From: Chaunax sp. Z400
Lineage: Eukaryota > Chordata > Actinopteri > Lophiiformes > Chaunacidae
Length of the DNA stretch: 64,000 nucleotides
Direction of reading: 5' to 3'
Assembly: GCA_037577475.1 (NCBI GenBank)
Contig: CM075192.1
Span: forward strand, 18,974,908-19,038,907
Shown in pieces: positions 38,865-51,422 of the stretch. The position numbers and the translations under genes are program-made. The notes beneath the pieces were generated by a model, which was given only the letters and a program-made list of their open reading frames with translations, did not search any database and was not told the DNA's origin. Positions within the stretch are counted from its first letter, which is position 1; every line of letters begins with the position of its first letter.

Positions 38865-39816
38865 TAGAGATGCACCAATACCACAGTTTGTCAGACCAAG
38901 TACAAGTACAAGTACGTGAGTACTGAGTACTAATATAAGTACTTAATACTAACGTTACAATTTACTTTCAAAACATATTATCATCAGATTTGACTGTAAC
39001 AAACTCAAGTTTACAACATGATGCTGTTGCATCATGTCACATTTTAGAATTCAACTGTGATTATTTGAACAAATATGGCCACCACATCTAACTTTCTGCT
39101 CCAGCAACACTTCTCTGAGCCAAAAGCCCCTCGTTAACAGCCAGCTGGAGGGTGTGAGAGACACACGGCAGGCTAGGGAGTCCAGCATCACTCATGACCT
39201 TGCCCACAGTATGTTTTTGAACATGATCAAGGCTATGAACAGAACTTGTCCGAATACCTCAGGTCTGACACATCAAACGCACCCTGGATAATATCCGAAA
39301 CCTGAAACTGCTTTGCATGGAGGACGACTCTCTGTGGAGTAAATAAAGAAAAAGAAAATCTTCATAAATCCATTGTACAGTTAAACTGATGACAGACAGT
39401 GGGCTAACACTGCAAATATCAGTGGCGAAGCTGAGGTCTGAAATGCCGTGCAACAGGAAGCTGATGTTGTTTTTTCACAGAGTCGTGCAGCATTGGTAGT
39501 ACAGTGTCTGAGATGTAGTGATGGCTGTGAATTTCATTTCAGGAACTATTTTTCATACATCCTCTGGACAGTTCAGCAGAGCCTAGCTTGAGGTCTGCTT
39601 CACTTTTGACATCATTACTTACATTAAAATATTTCCACACTGCTGATAATGCTCCTCCTCCACCGACCAGCTCATCTAACAGAAGACAATGCTACTTTAA
39701 CATAAAGTGGTATCAGTGTGCTGATTATCGGGGTACTTTTAGGAGTACGAGCAGGAGTACACAAGGCCAGTATTGGACCGATACTCAATACTGTCATCAG
39801 TATTGGTGCATGTCTA
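38865..39816. mobile_element. non-autonomous hAT-superfamily DNA transposon (952 bp)
   Basis: The left terminus TAGAGATGCACCAATAC and the inverted right terminus TAGACATGCACCAATAC agree at 16 of 17 positions. The element is flanked by a perfect 8-bp target-site duplication ATAATTAT at 38857-38864 and 39817-39824. An 8-bp duplication and a TAGAGATG-type end are hallmarks of hAT elements. No transposase frame is present inside, so it would have depended on enzyme supplied elsewhere. Sub-terminal 'gtactgagtact', 'tacaagtacaagta' and 'ggagtacgagcaggagta' words are typical internal repeats of this group. Confidence 0.88.
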
Positions 39817-39824
39817 ATAATTAT

Positions 39825-42800
39825 GAATCAAATGAAACAACATAAATCATTGGTTGTCACAATAATTCCCAATAGTTGGTCACAAGAAAAAATACATTCT
39901 TATTCAGGGGTTAAAATCCAAATAATTTGGAAGCAGATATGAGTTATTCTTCTTTGTTTCTTCTTTTTGCAACAAAATCTCTTTGTCTCCCATTAGCTCT
40001 GTCTCTCTTTCTCTGTTGCATACTCATACACAATTAAACGCAATGTTTTAGACAAGTAGAGTGGCACAAAATAAGTGCAGGAAGCTTCAAAATCATCCTA
40101 ACGTTTCTACATTAACATTAAACTGATTAAACGTCAAATGTAGAACTGTGGAATACCAAGAATGCTCAAAAAATGGTAGAGAAACACAATGTGGGGAACA
40201 ACCTCTGTCATGCATTTATTTGCAGAGACAGCAGCATTTTAATACAACATGCAGGGTGTGGATTTATGCAAAAGCTCATAAACCTCCGCCGGAGGTGGTG
40301 GAATGATGGTTTTGCACCCAGAAGATTCCCACCATCTGTGCACAATTACAGAAGTTTAGAGTGTTCATGTATTATCCAGAGTTACTGGGACACTGTTTGT
40401 GGAAAGAAATGTTGCTGTTTAATTTTTCAAATACGCACCCCAGAGTGAATAGCACTTACCTCCATTGTGTCACTATGACAGCCACAGAAATTTCAGAGAT
40501 GGAGACCTGGGTACATAAACCTGAATGTATTCATATGACTACATTCTATTAGGTGGGTGAGAAACCTTTTTTTTAATAATCAATGGTGTTTTTTCATTAG
40601 TTGGGTGAACTGGCCCTTTAAGAGGTCTCTTTCAACACTGAATCATTTGCACATTTTAAATGTTGAATGATGAGGAATGTAATCATAACTACCCTCCTCT
40701 TTAGAAAACATTCTGAGTAAGTTATTTCTTGTAATACAACCTGCACACTGCTTTGGTACACAGTAGTTTATAAAAAATATACAGTATGCACTGACTAGAT
40801 TGGTGATTCAGTCCCTAACATGTCATTTTTTGTTGCAATCAGACCATGATAGTTTCAGTCATAAAGTCTTAGGATGTTGGCATGACAACTCAAATAAAGA
40901 GGAGCATATCACGTCTGTCACCTTCTAATCTCACTGAGTGGTTGAGCATCCTCTTCTGCATCGACTTTTCCATTGATTCCAGGGATACAGCTGAACGGGA
41001 GGACAATTATGCAAAAGTGGAGATGGGAGTGGAGAGGGTGGCTGGTTGGCTATGCGTGAACAAGATCAGAACAAAGAGCTTCAAGTTATGTTTTTTTTAT
41101 ACAGAGAATTTATTGTTAAAATCATGCAGCAAACTGTTTGTTTTTTTGTCAAAAAGATCCCTATATTTGTTTTCTGTTTGTAATGCTGTGTAATGGAGTA
41201 TGCCCCCATTGTGTTCAACACAAGGAAAAGCATTTTTTACAGATGAATTTTAAAAAAAGAGAAGAATTTTGTCTGTTTTTTGCCATACATGAATTTGGAA
41301 TATGTGCATGGAACATTATCAAGTCATGAAAAGACCAATACTGCATAGCAACAAATACGTGAGCAGGTTGGCCTGCCAGATGTTTAATTCCATATTTTTT
41401 TATGGAGAGTGCCCTACTGTTACATAGCTAATGCTGCTCAACTTTTGTTTTTTTATGCCAACCTCTATTTGTTTATCATGCAAACTTCCTGTGAGTATGA
41501 AAAAATGTTCAAAATTTTCATCATACTCTAGGCATAATCTGTGCAAGAAAAAGAACATCAACAGCAGGACAAGTTTTGCAAGAATAGCGCGCGATCATGT
41601 GGGTTCCCTTAAACTACATAGATCATCTTCAATGTGAAGCCAAATATGATTTGTGTGCTCACAAGAATGTGTAAAATAAGTCCCTGTGGACTGATGTGGC
41701 TGTTGACTAATAAAAAGGAATTTGAAAGCTCCAGGAGCTGTGTGGAAACGGGATGTAACGTATGCTGAGCTATTGCTTAAAATATTTTAAATATACTATG
41801 ATTCATCTTTGAACTCTGTAGGCATAAAAGACCAGAAGAATACATATCATAAATCCGCCAACATATACATGCCAAAACCGATATATTTATTTGCCCATGT
41901 ATGAAGAAAAATACATAAATGGAAAAAAAAGCAAGTTGTACCAGAGAAATCCAACAGGGGGTGATTATTAAGTGGAATAAAATATTACAGACTATGTGCT
42001 GGTCTTCTATCAGGCAACAGGGGGCAGCAGAGGCCAAACATATGTGACTCTCACAACGGATATTACATCCTGAATATACATTTAGCTGCAGCCGGCCTTG
42101 ACCCAGTGTTAGAGAGTACTGTACACACTGTACTGAACTCTGCAGGGAAAACAGGTGTGAGCAGACCACACCTGCCGAGGAGAACCTTGTTCTGAGAGAA
42201 AACTTCTCTCTTGAGATTCTATAGCCTTTATTTGAAGTATTTAAGTGCCTTAATTTTAAAAAAATGTTTTATTATGGATCTGATAATGACCTGACGGAAT
42301 GACATGTTTATGTGAATGTGTATCTCATTTTGTGCACTAGGTCAAATCCATGACACTTTTCATACGACACAGCAGCAGCTGGCTCGTGTCTCCACTCTTC
42401 TTCCCTTTTGCTTTTGAATCAGTACCGAACACTTTCAGTCACATAACTGGGACTTTCAGACTGACAAATCTCCTCTTCCTTACTGATTTGATGGGACTAA
42501 AACCCATGTGAAACTCTGCACAACATTTACTGGTCACTAAACTGAAGCTTTTATATTCAGATTATAACATAGTGGGGAAAAACTGAGTGATTATTACTTA
42601 ACTTCTTCCAAATTGCATGCAGTGTTCAGTATAACTTGTTAAAACTCTGAGAGCTGCTTTAAGCGTTTGAGGTCACTGTCCAAAGCCAGACAGGAGTTTG
42701 GAGATCCAAAACCATCTCACTAACATCTGCGTATAGCTCTAGCCTATAAAAACTCAAGAATGCTGTTACTTTGTGTGCTTTACTGCTTATGGGCTACTTC

Positions 42801-43900
42801 ACTTTTTCCATGTGTTGCAGCAGCAGTGTGGACGGTCTGGCAATGTGGGACCCTCACTGTTCAGCTTTCATGTGATTTTCTCTGCTCCAAGTGCATACAT
42901 GCATGTGTCCAGCTGAAACTGTGCTACACTCTACAGATTATGCAGAGCAGCTCATACAATTAGGTGTCGACGTCCAGGCCTTTTGTCCCTCTGTGTGGCG
43001 CCTGCTATTTGTGGTGCAGAATCTGTTTCAGACTGCAGCTAGGGATCCATCTGCCTCTGATTTGCCACATATTTCCACGAATTTCCAGAGCAAGACTGGC
43101 TCACCGGAGCGTTTCTCGCTGCAATGTGAAATAGTGTGAAAGAGCTGCTTTGTGCACCTCTGTGTGTGTGTGTGAATGTGTGCGTGTATGTGTGTCTGTG
43201 CACAGGTAGCACAATGTCACCTTGACTGCAATCTACAGGAGGCATTAAGGGCGTGCTGCATCTGTATGGCACTGGACAGAGGAGGAGAGAGAGGGAGTAG
43301 AAGGCATTTTGTGTGTGTCTCGGAGTATGTGTGTGAGTGTGAGAATATGCCAAATGTGTGAGCGTGTCTGTGTGTGTGAGAGAGAGAAAGACTGAGGTGG
43401 GTATAGCTCTCTCAGACAGCTCACAGCACTGGAGGATCCCTCTTCAGATCCAGGCGGAGCGACGTAGAGATGTCAGGCACAGCACACACAGGTGGGTCAC
43501 ACAGCAGCTGAGGTGACAGGTGAGATGGGCCAGGTGCCCAGATTCATTCTTCCTCTTTTATACAGATGTTGTCAGTATCAGAATTGCATTATGATCATGC
43601 CAAAGTACCAAACCTGTCATTTTGTTTTTCTTTTCTGGTGCAGGTAGAGGCTGAACAGGCCTGCAGTCTGGCCTGACGGTCATCAGGGCTGGTCAAGTGC
43701 TTTCAAAACAAAAATCTGTTAAATTTGAGATTGTGGGGATCACAATGGGCACACAACCACCAATAGGATATAAACTAAAGAATGAAATTAATAAAAATAA
43801 ATGCTGCTAATGTGTACCTTATCCATTTTAACAGATGCGCTCTGTTTAAACTCTCACCAGTTTGATTCACTTGCTGATTTCTAACAATTAAAAACATTTA
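39825..43900. other. intergenic, no gene supported
   Basis: No exon or RNA gene supported. A 67-codon frame at 42760-42963 begins with a hydrophobic, signal-peptide-like stretch and is Cys-rich, but it lacks any recognised family. GT/CA-rich patches occur at 43150-43210 and 43310-43385. Confidence 0.45.
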
Positions 43901-44900
43901 AAGCCAGACAAATGGGGGCTAGCTCTCTTGCGGGACTCCAGGTGTGTTTGATGCTCCCAGGCAGCGCTACAGACCTTCAGACAGCCGCAGCGGGACCTTC
44001 AGGCTCCCGTTCAACCATAATTGCATTTGCTGCGGCTGTAACGGAGTAAAAGCCCCTCGCCGCATCCTTTCCTCTCCATCATGTGACTCCGCCGGGCGAA
44101 TATATTTGTGTCCTTTCGTTTGCCGGAGAAATGCTGCCTCGGCCAATCGCTTCTCGACGTAGGCGTCGCTCTCTTCAATTCCTCGCTTTGGCTTGTGATG
44201 CCTTCAAGTCACGTCGAAAACAAGGAACCCAAGAGTAGTTCGCGTCAGAGCAACTACAAAAAGACAACGCCACGATGTTATGTAAAGCAATAACATGCTT
44301 TAATCTATCTTTTATGCCATCGCAATATATCTCTATCTTGAAACGAAAACAAAATCTGCCTAAGAAATTTCCCAAGTGTTACTGTATTTAGTAGGCTATG
44401 TCTATTTTCGGATTTCTGCCGACAAAAGCAGACAAGTCACACTTTTAAATGAAAAATCCAAGTTTACTCTATGTACCTTAAGGCATCGCGGGGCCTTGTG
44501 ACGTCAGCAGCTCCCCTGCGCTCCCCCTAGCAGCCAGTCAGAGAAGGGATGCTCTGAACGCAAGACTGCAGCATCTTCACCGAGAGAACGAGCAGGAAAA
44601 AACGTCTCTTTCTCTGCGTGTTCCCCCAGCTCCGCGTTTCCGGACCCCCCTCAAACACCCCGTCACCCCTGGGTGTCTTCAAAATCGGAGCCAGGACAGG
44701 ATAAGAAGGAAGAAATTATAATAGCCTACCAGTAACGAATCGGATTTTTTTTTGTATTATTGTTGCATCACCAACCTTGATTTTCCTTCTTCGTCTGATT
44801 TCGCCTCTTTGTTCTAACAGTTGTGTTTTTGTTTTGTTCTATTTATTGTTCTGTTTCCCCGGCTGTTGCAGAGGAGCGCCACCATCCTGCACTGCCTGAC

Positions 44901-44966
44901 ATGAGTAGCCCTTTTATCCGGTTGCAGCGGAATGACACACTTATCCTAGCCCGCATATCAGGTTGA
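44901..44966 (+). other. possible upstream ORF in nova2 leader
   Basis: A 21-codon frame starts with ATG at 44901 and ends with TGA at 44964-44966. The last base of that stop begins another ATG opening a three-codon frame that ends at 44977. If transcribed in the leader, both would precede the main start by more than 300 bases. Confidence 0.25.
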
Positions 44967-45299
44967 TGGGAGATTGACGCTCCGTTTGCACGTTTTTAGT
45001 AGCATAGATCATTGTCCATCTGCAGAGTTTTCGGATTTTTCCCGCTCTGAGCCGATCATCCGCCGCTCCAGCGCTCTTTCTTTCTGTCCCTGGGCAGCAT
45101 CTCTGTACGCACGGCGCACCACGGAGAAACGCGCAGCTAACCTTCCTCGTCCGTAAGAAACAGGCGTATTTTCCAATTCCTAAATCGCTTTCGCCTTCTT
45201 CAAGGACTCATCTGCACGGCTACGCTGCGTAAAAAAAAAAACGGGAAAGGGGGGATTTAAACGCAAACGCAGCCCAAGCATCTAAGAGCAAGCTCGAAA

Positions 45300-45456
45300 A
45301 TGATGGCCGGCGGAGCAGTACAGCAAAACGGGATTTTCTCAAATCCTCACCATCACAATCAACAACCACACATGGAGTCCGATCCCCCGGACTCACGTAA
45401 AAGACCCTTGGAGACTCCGACGGAGGCCAGCAGCACCAAACGCACAAACACGGGAG
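45300..45456 (+). CDS. nova2: Nova2 splicing regulator, coding exon 1
   Basis: Encodes residues 1-52 plus the first base of codon 53, ending at AG|GTAAGA. NOVA2 is a nuclear KH-domain RNA-binding protein that controls neuronal alternative splicing through YCAY clusters. Landmarks are a start MMAGGAVQQNG, a His/Gln-rich stretch at residues 17-24, and PPDSRKRPLETP...STKRTNTG at 29-52. The latter carries a bipartite nuclear localisation pattern (R33-K34-R35 ... K47-R48). The first ATG is used here. A second in-frame ATG (codon 25, 45372) aligns with the start of mammalian NOVA2, so either could be used. The exon 2 reading EEGEYF and synteny with gpr4 favour nova2 over nova1, though the extreme N-terminus is nova1-like. 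Confidence 0.88.
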
Positions 45457-46256
45457 GTAAGAGCAGCGATGGGGATGCGGGGAGCTGTACGGGTTTCGGT
45501 GAATGGTGCTTCGTCCTGAGGCAGGCAGAGAGAAAGGAGAGCAGGTTGATCTGATTCTTGACGTACATAGCAGCATGTTACAACCCCACATTCGTAAATT
45601 TGTGCTTAAAATATACAGTGGTGTGGATACAGAGAACATTATTTTGATTCGCCTTCCACTGTGCAACGGTCATTTTCCGTCATATCCCACCAGAATTAGA
45701 ATGATAATGGCCCGCCGCTTTTGATGGAAAGGAAACAATGAGAGGGGCTGAGGGGGGATTTGGAGGGAAGGCGCCGGTTCCTTCCCGCACACCCAGACTG
45801 TTTTAGCCTGGTTTTGATCAGCCGAGTCGGGTGCTTTTATTGCGTCTCAAGATTCACGCGCAGCCACAGCGGCCATACTAGAGCCAAAATGAGGATGTAA
45901 ACAAGTGAAAGCCAGATCAGGCTGGTGCGTGATGGCTCTCATCCCGTCGACGGATGACCTTGTGATAATCGCACACATCAGCCACCATCGCTGCTTTGTG
46001 TACAGTTACACAAGCGGATAAACAAGCGGACTTATATTAACAGCAGACCCGTGGACAGTCAGACAGAACGAGGGGAATCCAGAGAAGCTCAGAATGCGAC
46101 AGTGTCTCTGTGTTATGTAGCATGTCAGTGGCTGTTTTATCATGCTTTGCTGTCCTGATTTAATAACCTGCCGATAAGAGGGGGATATTTTTTTTTCCTA
46201 TAAATTGTCCAAACATGTTTCTTCATTATTCTCTGGTTGGATGAAATACGGATACG

Positions 46257-46370
46257 TCACCATGGCAATCACCATATTTGGTTTTTGTTTACATGCTGTC
46301 ATGCGCCAAGCATTCTCATCATCCGACATTACAACCATCAGAAGCCTATCCTGGACATGCACCCCATCAT
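46257..46370 (+). promoter_or_regulatory. nova2: YCAY cluster (candidate NOVA-binding site)
   Basis: Ten YCAY tetramers start at 46257, 46260, 46269, 46272, 46299, 46316, 46319, 46335, 46364 and 46367, in 114 bases. About two are expected by chance at even base composition. NOVA proteins bind clustered YCAY, so this is a candidate binding site about 0.8 kb into the first intron of nova2 itself. Binding is inference. Confidence 0.35.
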
Positions 46371-48838
46371 GGACATTTGGACATTTGCACACCTCCCAGT
46401 TTATTTTCACAAAGTGTGCACTGAGTGAAGTGATGTTGAAGATTTTATGTTTGCAGCTGAAGATTCACAGTGCACAAGACTCCCTTCATTCTCTCAGAGC
46501 AGACTGTTAAATCTGACTGCCTCATATAATAATATTGTGGATGTCTGTTTAGGAGACAAAGAGAGAATGTCAATGGCAAGACTGAGAAAAACAATCCAAA
46601 AGTTTTAGAGAATCAGCCCTTAAAGTCACATTTAGTACAAGATTGTCATCAAGATTGAAAAAAAAGACCTAAGGTGACCTGCACTTTAAAGGCTAAGTTT
46701 AGACAAATGTTATATTCTATTAATGTTGGTTCATATGAGCTGTATTCTAATGCTGAATGTCAGTAAATTTGATTCCTTCTAATGTAAACAAAATCATTTA
46801 ATTTTCCCAAAATATTTTTCCCATCAGGGCAGAAAATCGCACACAAGCATAAACAATGTTTGGACTCTAAGAGGCCATAAAACAAATGACTGATGCAAGA
46901 ATTATAGATAATATCTGAGATTAATAAAAAAAAAAGTCAATTCATAAAGAAAATATGCAGAGAGGCTACTGGAACCTCCATTATATTCCCTCTTAGTGCA
47001 TAAAGAGGTGGCACAATTTAAAAGATACTTCAGTGAGTGATTTGAGGATCAATACATTTTTATCCTTTTGTAGATTTTTGGGTTACTGCTTCTTTTCCAG
47101 CAATGACAGAATATAACAGGACAGTCATTTTTTAACAGTTTCTTCAGCTCCCGTCAGGACACGTGACAGCTGTCCTCAGGAGTATTCGAGACACGGCTGA
47201 GGAGGGGTGAGCTGCAGGTTAGCAAGCGTTGTTTAATGGCAGATCGATGCAGCATTCGAAGCACTAAAGGCCCCTCTATGCTGTGTGTGTGTACACTCAA
47301 GGCTCTCCCTCAGGGGACCATCCTCCTGCCTGCATAACAGTCAGGCAGCTCGTCCATTTAGACAAATGAAAAGGTTGGGATGATGATGATGATGAGCGTA
47401 GCCGACCAGGCTTTTACTCAGGCAGGGAGGGCGGCTGCAATGCCGCCAGGTCAACACTCCCTCAGCCGGCAGCAGGTTCATGATCAGAGGACATTTGGTT
47501 GAAAATGAACAAGCCGCTCTCACACACATTTCACTGCAGCAACTGCTAACATGAAAGAGGAATTGGATGCAGGTCTCTTTTTTTTTTTTTCTTTCTTTTT
47601 TTTTGACAATTTCGCACTGAAAATCAATTCAGCTCTATTAAAAACAAAAAAAGTACTTTTATTCAGATTACATGGTGAAGAATTCTTGAAGATCTTTATT
47701 ATGAGTGGCATTTACAGCTTGAATTAATGAGTTGACACAAATGAGATGAGCCTAAATGATTATTTCATTATAATAATAATAAGATGCACAAACTGTTTAT
47801 ATTTTTTTGGCCCTTGATGCAGAAAATTCAATCACCTTGTTATAGAAGACAAAGTGCTGCTAAGAGATCATAATAATGGTTGTTTCTCTGAATGATTAGC
47901 TTACACCACACACCCCCCACCCCTGTGCTTCCTCTCTCTGTAGTGGCCTTCCTGCAGCCCCTTTTTGAAACTGAAGGCATTGTATTCCCTCACCAAGAAA
48001 CTGAGACTCATGGTAAGAGAGACTTTGATTTTGATCTTCTACTTGTTTTGTAATCTTAACTGTAACCTTCTTCAATGCAGGAGTGATTCAGAAGTGACAA
48101 CATATACATGTTGTGTTCTCTTAGGCCAAATTCTGCAGATTATTATCTAAATTTTAGGGCATTTAAATGAGGTTTCACTGCTGCAGGGCTTGACCTTTAC
48201 ATAGAAAGTAACATCTAACACCTTCATGTTCTACTCATAATCCAGGATAATGCGTGCTGATATTGTTTATATTGTATGTTATCAGTTCCATGACATCCAT
48301 TTTCATGCTTTTTATACAAATTCAGTGTTTCTTTTGTCATGATACCCAAAAATTACTGCACAGATGAGTCCTGGTGACCTTTGACCTCATGCCAGCCATA
48401 TCATCAAAGCATCTGGGTTTATGACTGCTGATCGATTGTTGAAACGTTCATTCACTCATTGTGCTTCAAGTGTGATATATGATGGCGACAGCATGCATCA
48501 TGCAGCTGCTGTTGAGTCTAAATCAAATGACTGCAGCGGTGACTGTTTTTCCTTTTTCACAGGTAAATGGAACTTAATGTGAAGAGCTGTAAGAGAAATA
48601 ACAAAGCTTTTATATCTGAAGTATTTCTCCTCATTGGGGCAGAAAATGATGTTTTGGGCATGTTTTAACCAACAACTGCAGCTTAGAAATATATCCAGAT
48701 GTAAGGTTGAATAGGAAGAATTGTCCATCCAGGTCACTCGGATCTGTGTGAATGAGACAAAGAAATAGACGTTTGAACCCAACAAAGACATGAATACTTG
48801 AATTTTCCCTCTGATTTTCCAGTTGGTTTGTGTCCAGG

Positions 48839-48839
48839 G

Positions 48840-48912
<73 letters not shown>
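48839..48912. repeat. (GT)n microsatellite
   Basis: Perfect GT tract of about 74 bp in nova2 intron 1. Confidence 0.97.
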
Positions 48913-48914
<2 letters not shown>

Positions 48915-50316
48915 AAAGAGAGAAAGATTCAAATGGGAAGCAACAGAGAAAGAGAGCTGGTCAGCTGTTGGACCGGAGGAATGGGACGGTATGGAACCAC
49001 TGTAAACCCTGCGGGTCATAAATCACGGCCCCATCTTATGAAAAGCTGAAGGTCTTAAAGCAGAAAAGATCAATGAGTATCTTCAGTAGCTGCTGTTCAC
49101 AGCCCTCCACCCCCACCAGCCCTTTAATCCACCAACCCAAACCCATTCTTGTCACTGCAGCGCCCACCCCCCCATTACCCTGACCCAGCAGGGTTCTTCC
49201 ACACATTAAAGCAATTCAGATTTCCCTCTAATCATGTACATATATGATCAGAGACATTTAATGAGGTCATTGTTAATATTTGATTTAGTTTCAAGTTTAA
49301 ACTTGGATCATTTTCAAAGCCTGACTTGATCATGTTTGGCTAAAGGAGGAACAGTCTTGCAGTAATTGCATAATTTAGGGAATGTTGGGCCCGTTTTTTT
49401 TTTTTTTTTTACTGTGTAGGATTTTTAGCTTAAATGAAACTATAATACATTTATTTGAAGAAAGAAAACCCGAGGAAGAGGAGGAATGTGTTATTTCCTG
49501 GTAAAGTAGCACATTTTACAAAAAAAAAGGCAACATCTACATATCATCTGCCTTCAGGAGAGTTTATAGCAACAGTGCTGGTGTTGAGTCAAATGCTTTT
49601 ACAGTATTAAGTAGTCAAATGATTTAGGACAACCGAGGCTACCGAGGATAAGCTGGAAAAAAGACATTAAATTGCCTTAAATATATCACCGAATTTTCAT
49701 TCTATTTCACAAGACTGAAGACACACTAACGGAGATGCATCGATGGTTAAAATAGAGTTACACTATTTTGATACAGTTTGAAATGTTAAAGCATTTGTAG
49801 TTATCATCCACCATATGTAGTGTGTGCGTTTGCAAATATTTTGTTATGAAAACATGTTTGCATTTTACCATTTGTTAGACCCTAAATGATACTAATTTAC
49901 TATTTTCATCGAACACTTTTGTGTCTTCTTGATGGGAAATGGATGAAACAGCATCCAGCCTATGAGACGTTCAAACCCTCCATAGACACTATGAACTGAT
50001 ATTTGTCAAGGCTCCTCCATAGAACAAGTACTGATACTGCAGTGCCTAATAGCAGCCTGTCAGCCGCCTAACAGAAATGAGTCAGATCCAGTCCATTCAA
50101 AACAAATGCAGCTTTCAGGGCAAAAACTGCTTGTATAACCCATTAAGAAGTATTATATAAGCACAAACAAAATAAATTGGATGGTTGTTTTTTTTTCGAT
50201 TTTCACGTAGGTGGTCTGAAAATGAACATGCGGGTGGGGACGCCTACAGATTTAACTGTCAGGGAAAAGTTTGCTTACCTGGACAGAGATGTCAGTCCTT
50301 TCATCACCTCATATGA

Positions 50317-50394
50317 TCTCTTCTCTTTTCTCTCCTCTTCTCCTCTCTCCTCTCTTCCTCTCTTCTCTTTTCTCTCCTCTTCTTCTGTCTCTAA
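50317..50394 (+). repeat. polypyrimidine minisatellite
   Basis: Almost pure C/T on the plus strand. A 25-base segment at 50317-50341 recurs exactly at 50359-50383, a 42-base period. In the nova2 pre-mRNA this would be a strong polypyrimidine (PTB-type) binding region. Confidence 0.75.
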
Positions 50395-50508
50395 GATATA
50401 GTGCATTCATTTAGTAAATGGATGGAGTGGCGAGCCAATGTTTGGATGAAGGGGGGCCTTTGAAATGCCCTTGCCAAGTGACATTAGGGGACTAGCAATA
50501 ATGCTAAA

Positions 50509-50614
<106 letters not shown>

Positions 50615-50705
50615 TTGACTTTAGTTGCAAAAAGCAGAGATGAACTTTAACGAGAGAGATAAAAAGTGTAAATGTTAAAATGATGTATTGTGCTGCATAT
50701 GGATG

Positions 50706-50760
<55 letters not shown>

Positions 50761-50768
50761 ACACACAC
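50706..50768. repeat. (CA)n imperfect microsatellite
   Basis: CA tract of about 63 bp with three single-base interruptions. It is complementary to the GT tract at 50513-50608 on the same strand. Confidence 0.95.
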
Positions 50769-51341
50769 GGACATGCATGCTGTGTATTGAACCTTGATGG
50801 TAGAAGACAGGGCCTTTGATGCTATTGATCCAAGTGTTTTCTGTGGCTGCTGAAGCTGAGCGAAGCATCTTTTTTGGGGTCGTTCATACAAAGGAGAGCT
50901 GCCTTCCCCACATTGATTGGCTGTCCGTTGCTGAGGAGGAAGAGGCCCCTTATTTGGCTTTAATACTCAAAAATAGACAGCAGGCAGGAGGGTCCTACAC
51001 ACCACTAAAGCTCCAGTAGCGTGAGCCAATAGAAATAAGTTGATATGTTAACAGAAATAAGAAGTTGTTTTTTCATACATCGAGTATTAGAATGTCAAGC
51101 AGCTTTCTTCTAATGAAAAACACAGTGAGTTCCGCGGCTTTATCCTCGCTATCATGTACAGTAGAACGCAGTGTTTCTCGGCTGCTCCCTCTCCTCCTTT
51201 TCCATTCTCTCCATCCTGCTCTCCTCCTCATCCATACTAATCACGCTCTACTTCAGACCAACACAACTGCGCCCTCCTCCTGTCCTCCTTCACCCTTGTC
51301 CTCCCATCATTTTGCCCTCCACCCATCACCATCAATCGCAG

Positions 51342-51422
51342 GCTGCCATTGACAAAGCTCGCTCGGCAACCGTTCCCGAGACTGTTGATCGATTCGCAGC
51401 CACCGCGTCGACACTACCAGAG
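51342..51422 (+). other. candidate cryptic or poison exon in nova2 intron 1
   Basis: An 81-base CpG-rich segment is preceded by a very long pyrimidine tract (from about 51180) ending CAG at 51341, and followed by GTAGCT. The donor is weak at position +5. Spliced between the nova2 exons it would read GGC TGC CAT TGA, so it would truncate the protein after four codons. In its own frame it is open for 27 codons. Thirteen YCAY motifs lie at 51202-51349. An alternative reading is an internal CpG-rich promoter fragment. No transcript evidence is available. Confidence 0.25.

Larger units (their letters stand above)
43940..45480 (+). promoter_or_regulatory. nova2: CpG-rich promoter and leader region of nova2
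   Basis: CpG density rises sharply compared with the surrounding AT-rich DNA, notably at 43945-44170, 44500-44660 and 45040-45460, and falls again after about 46.0 kb. Strong pyrimidine tracts ending in CAG at 44820 and 44871 look like 3' splice sites, so the coding exon may start near 44872 with one or more non-coding leader exons upstream. Exact transcription starts cannot be read from sequence. Confidence 0.55.

Noticed and set aside
45457..45554. Read-through of the nova2 exon 1 frame past 45456
   Set aside because: A consensus GTAAGA donor falls exactly where the NOVA sequence should jump to EEGEYF, and that sequence is found at 63238 in the right phase.
46205..46510. 101-codon plus-strand frame in nova2 intron 1
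   Set aside because: Several frames are open at once, no domain, no splice sites that would join nova2 in phase; the YCAY cluster is a better explanation of interest.
48498..49019. 173-codon minus-strand frame with a His/Thr run
   Set aside because: The run is simply translation of the GT microsatellite; the remainder is not protein-like.
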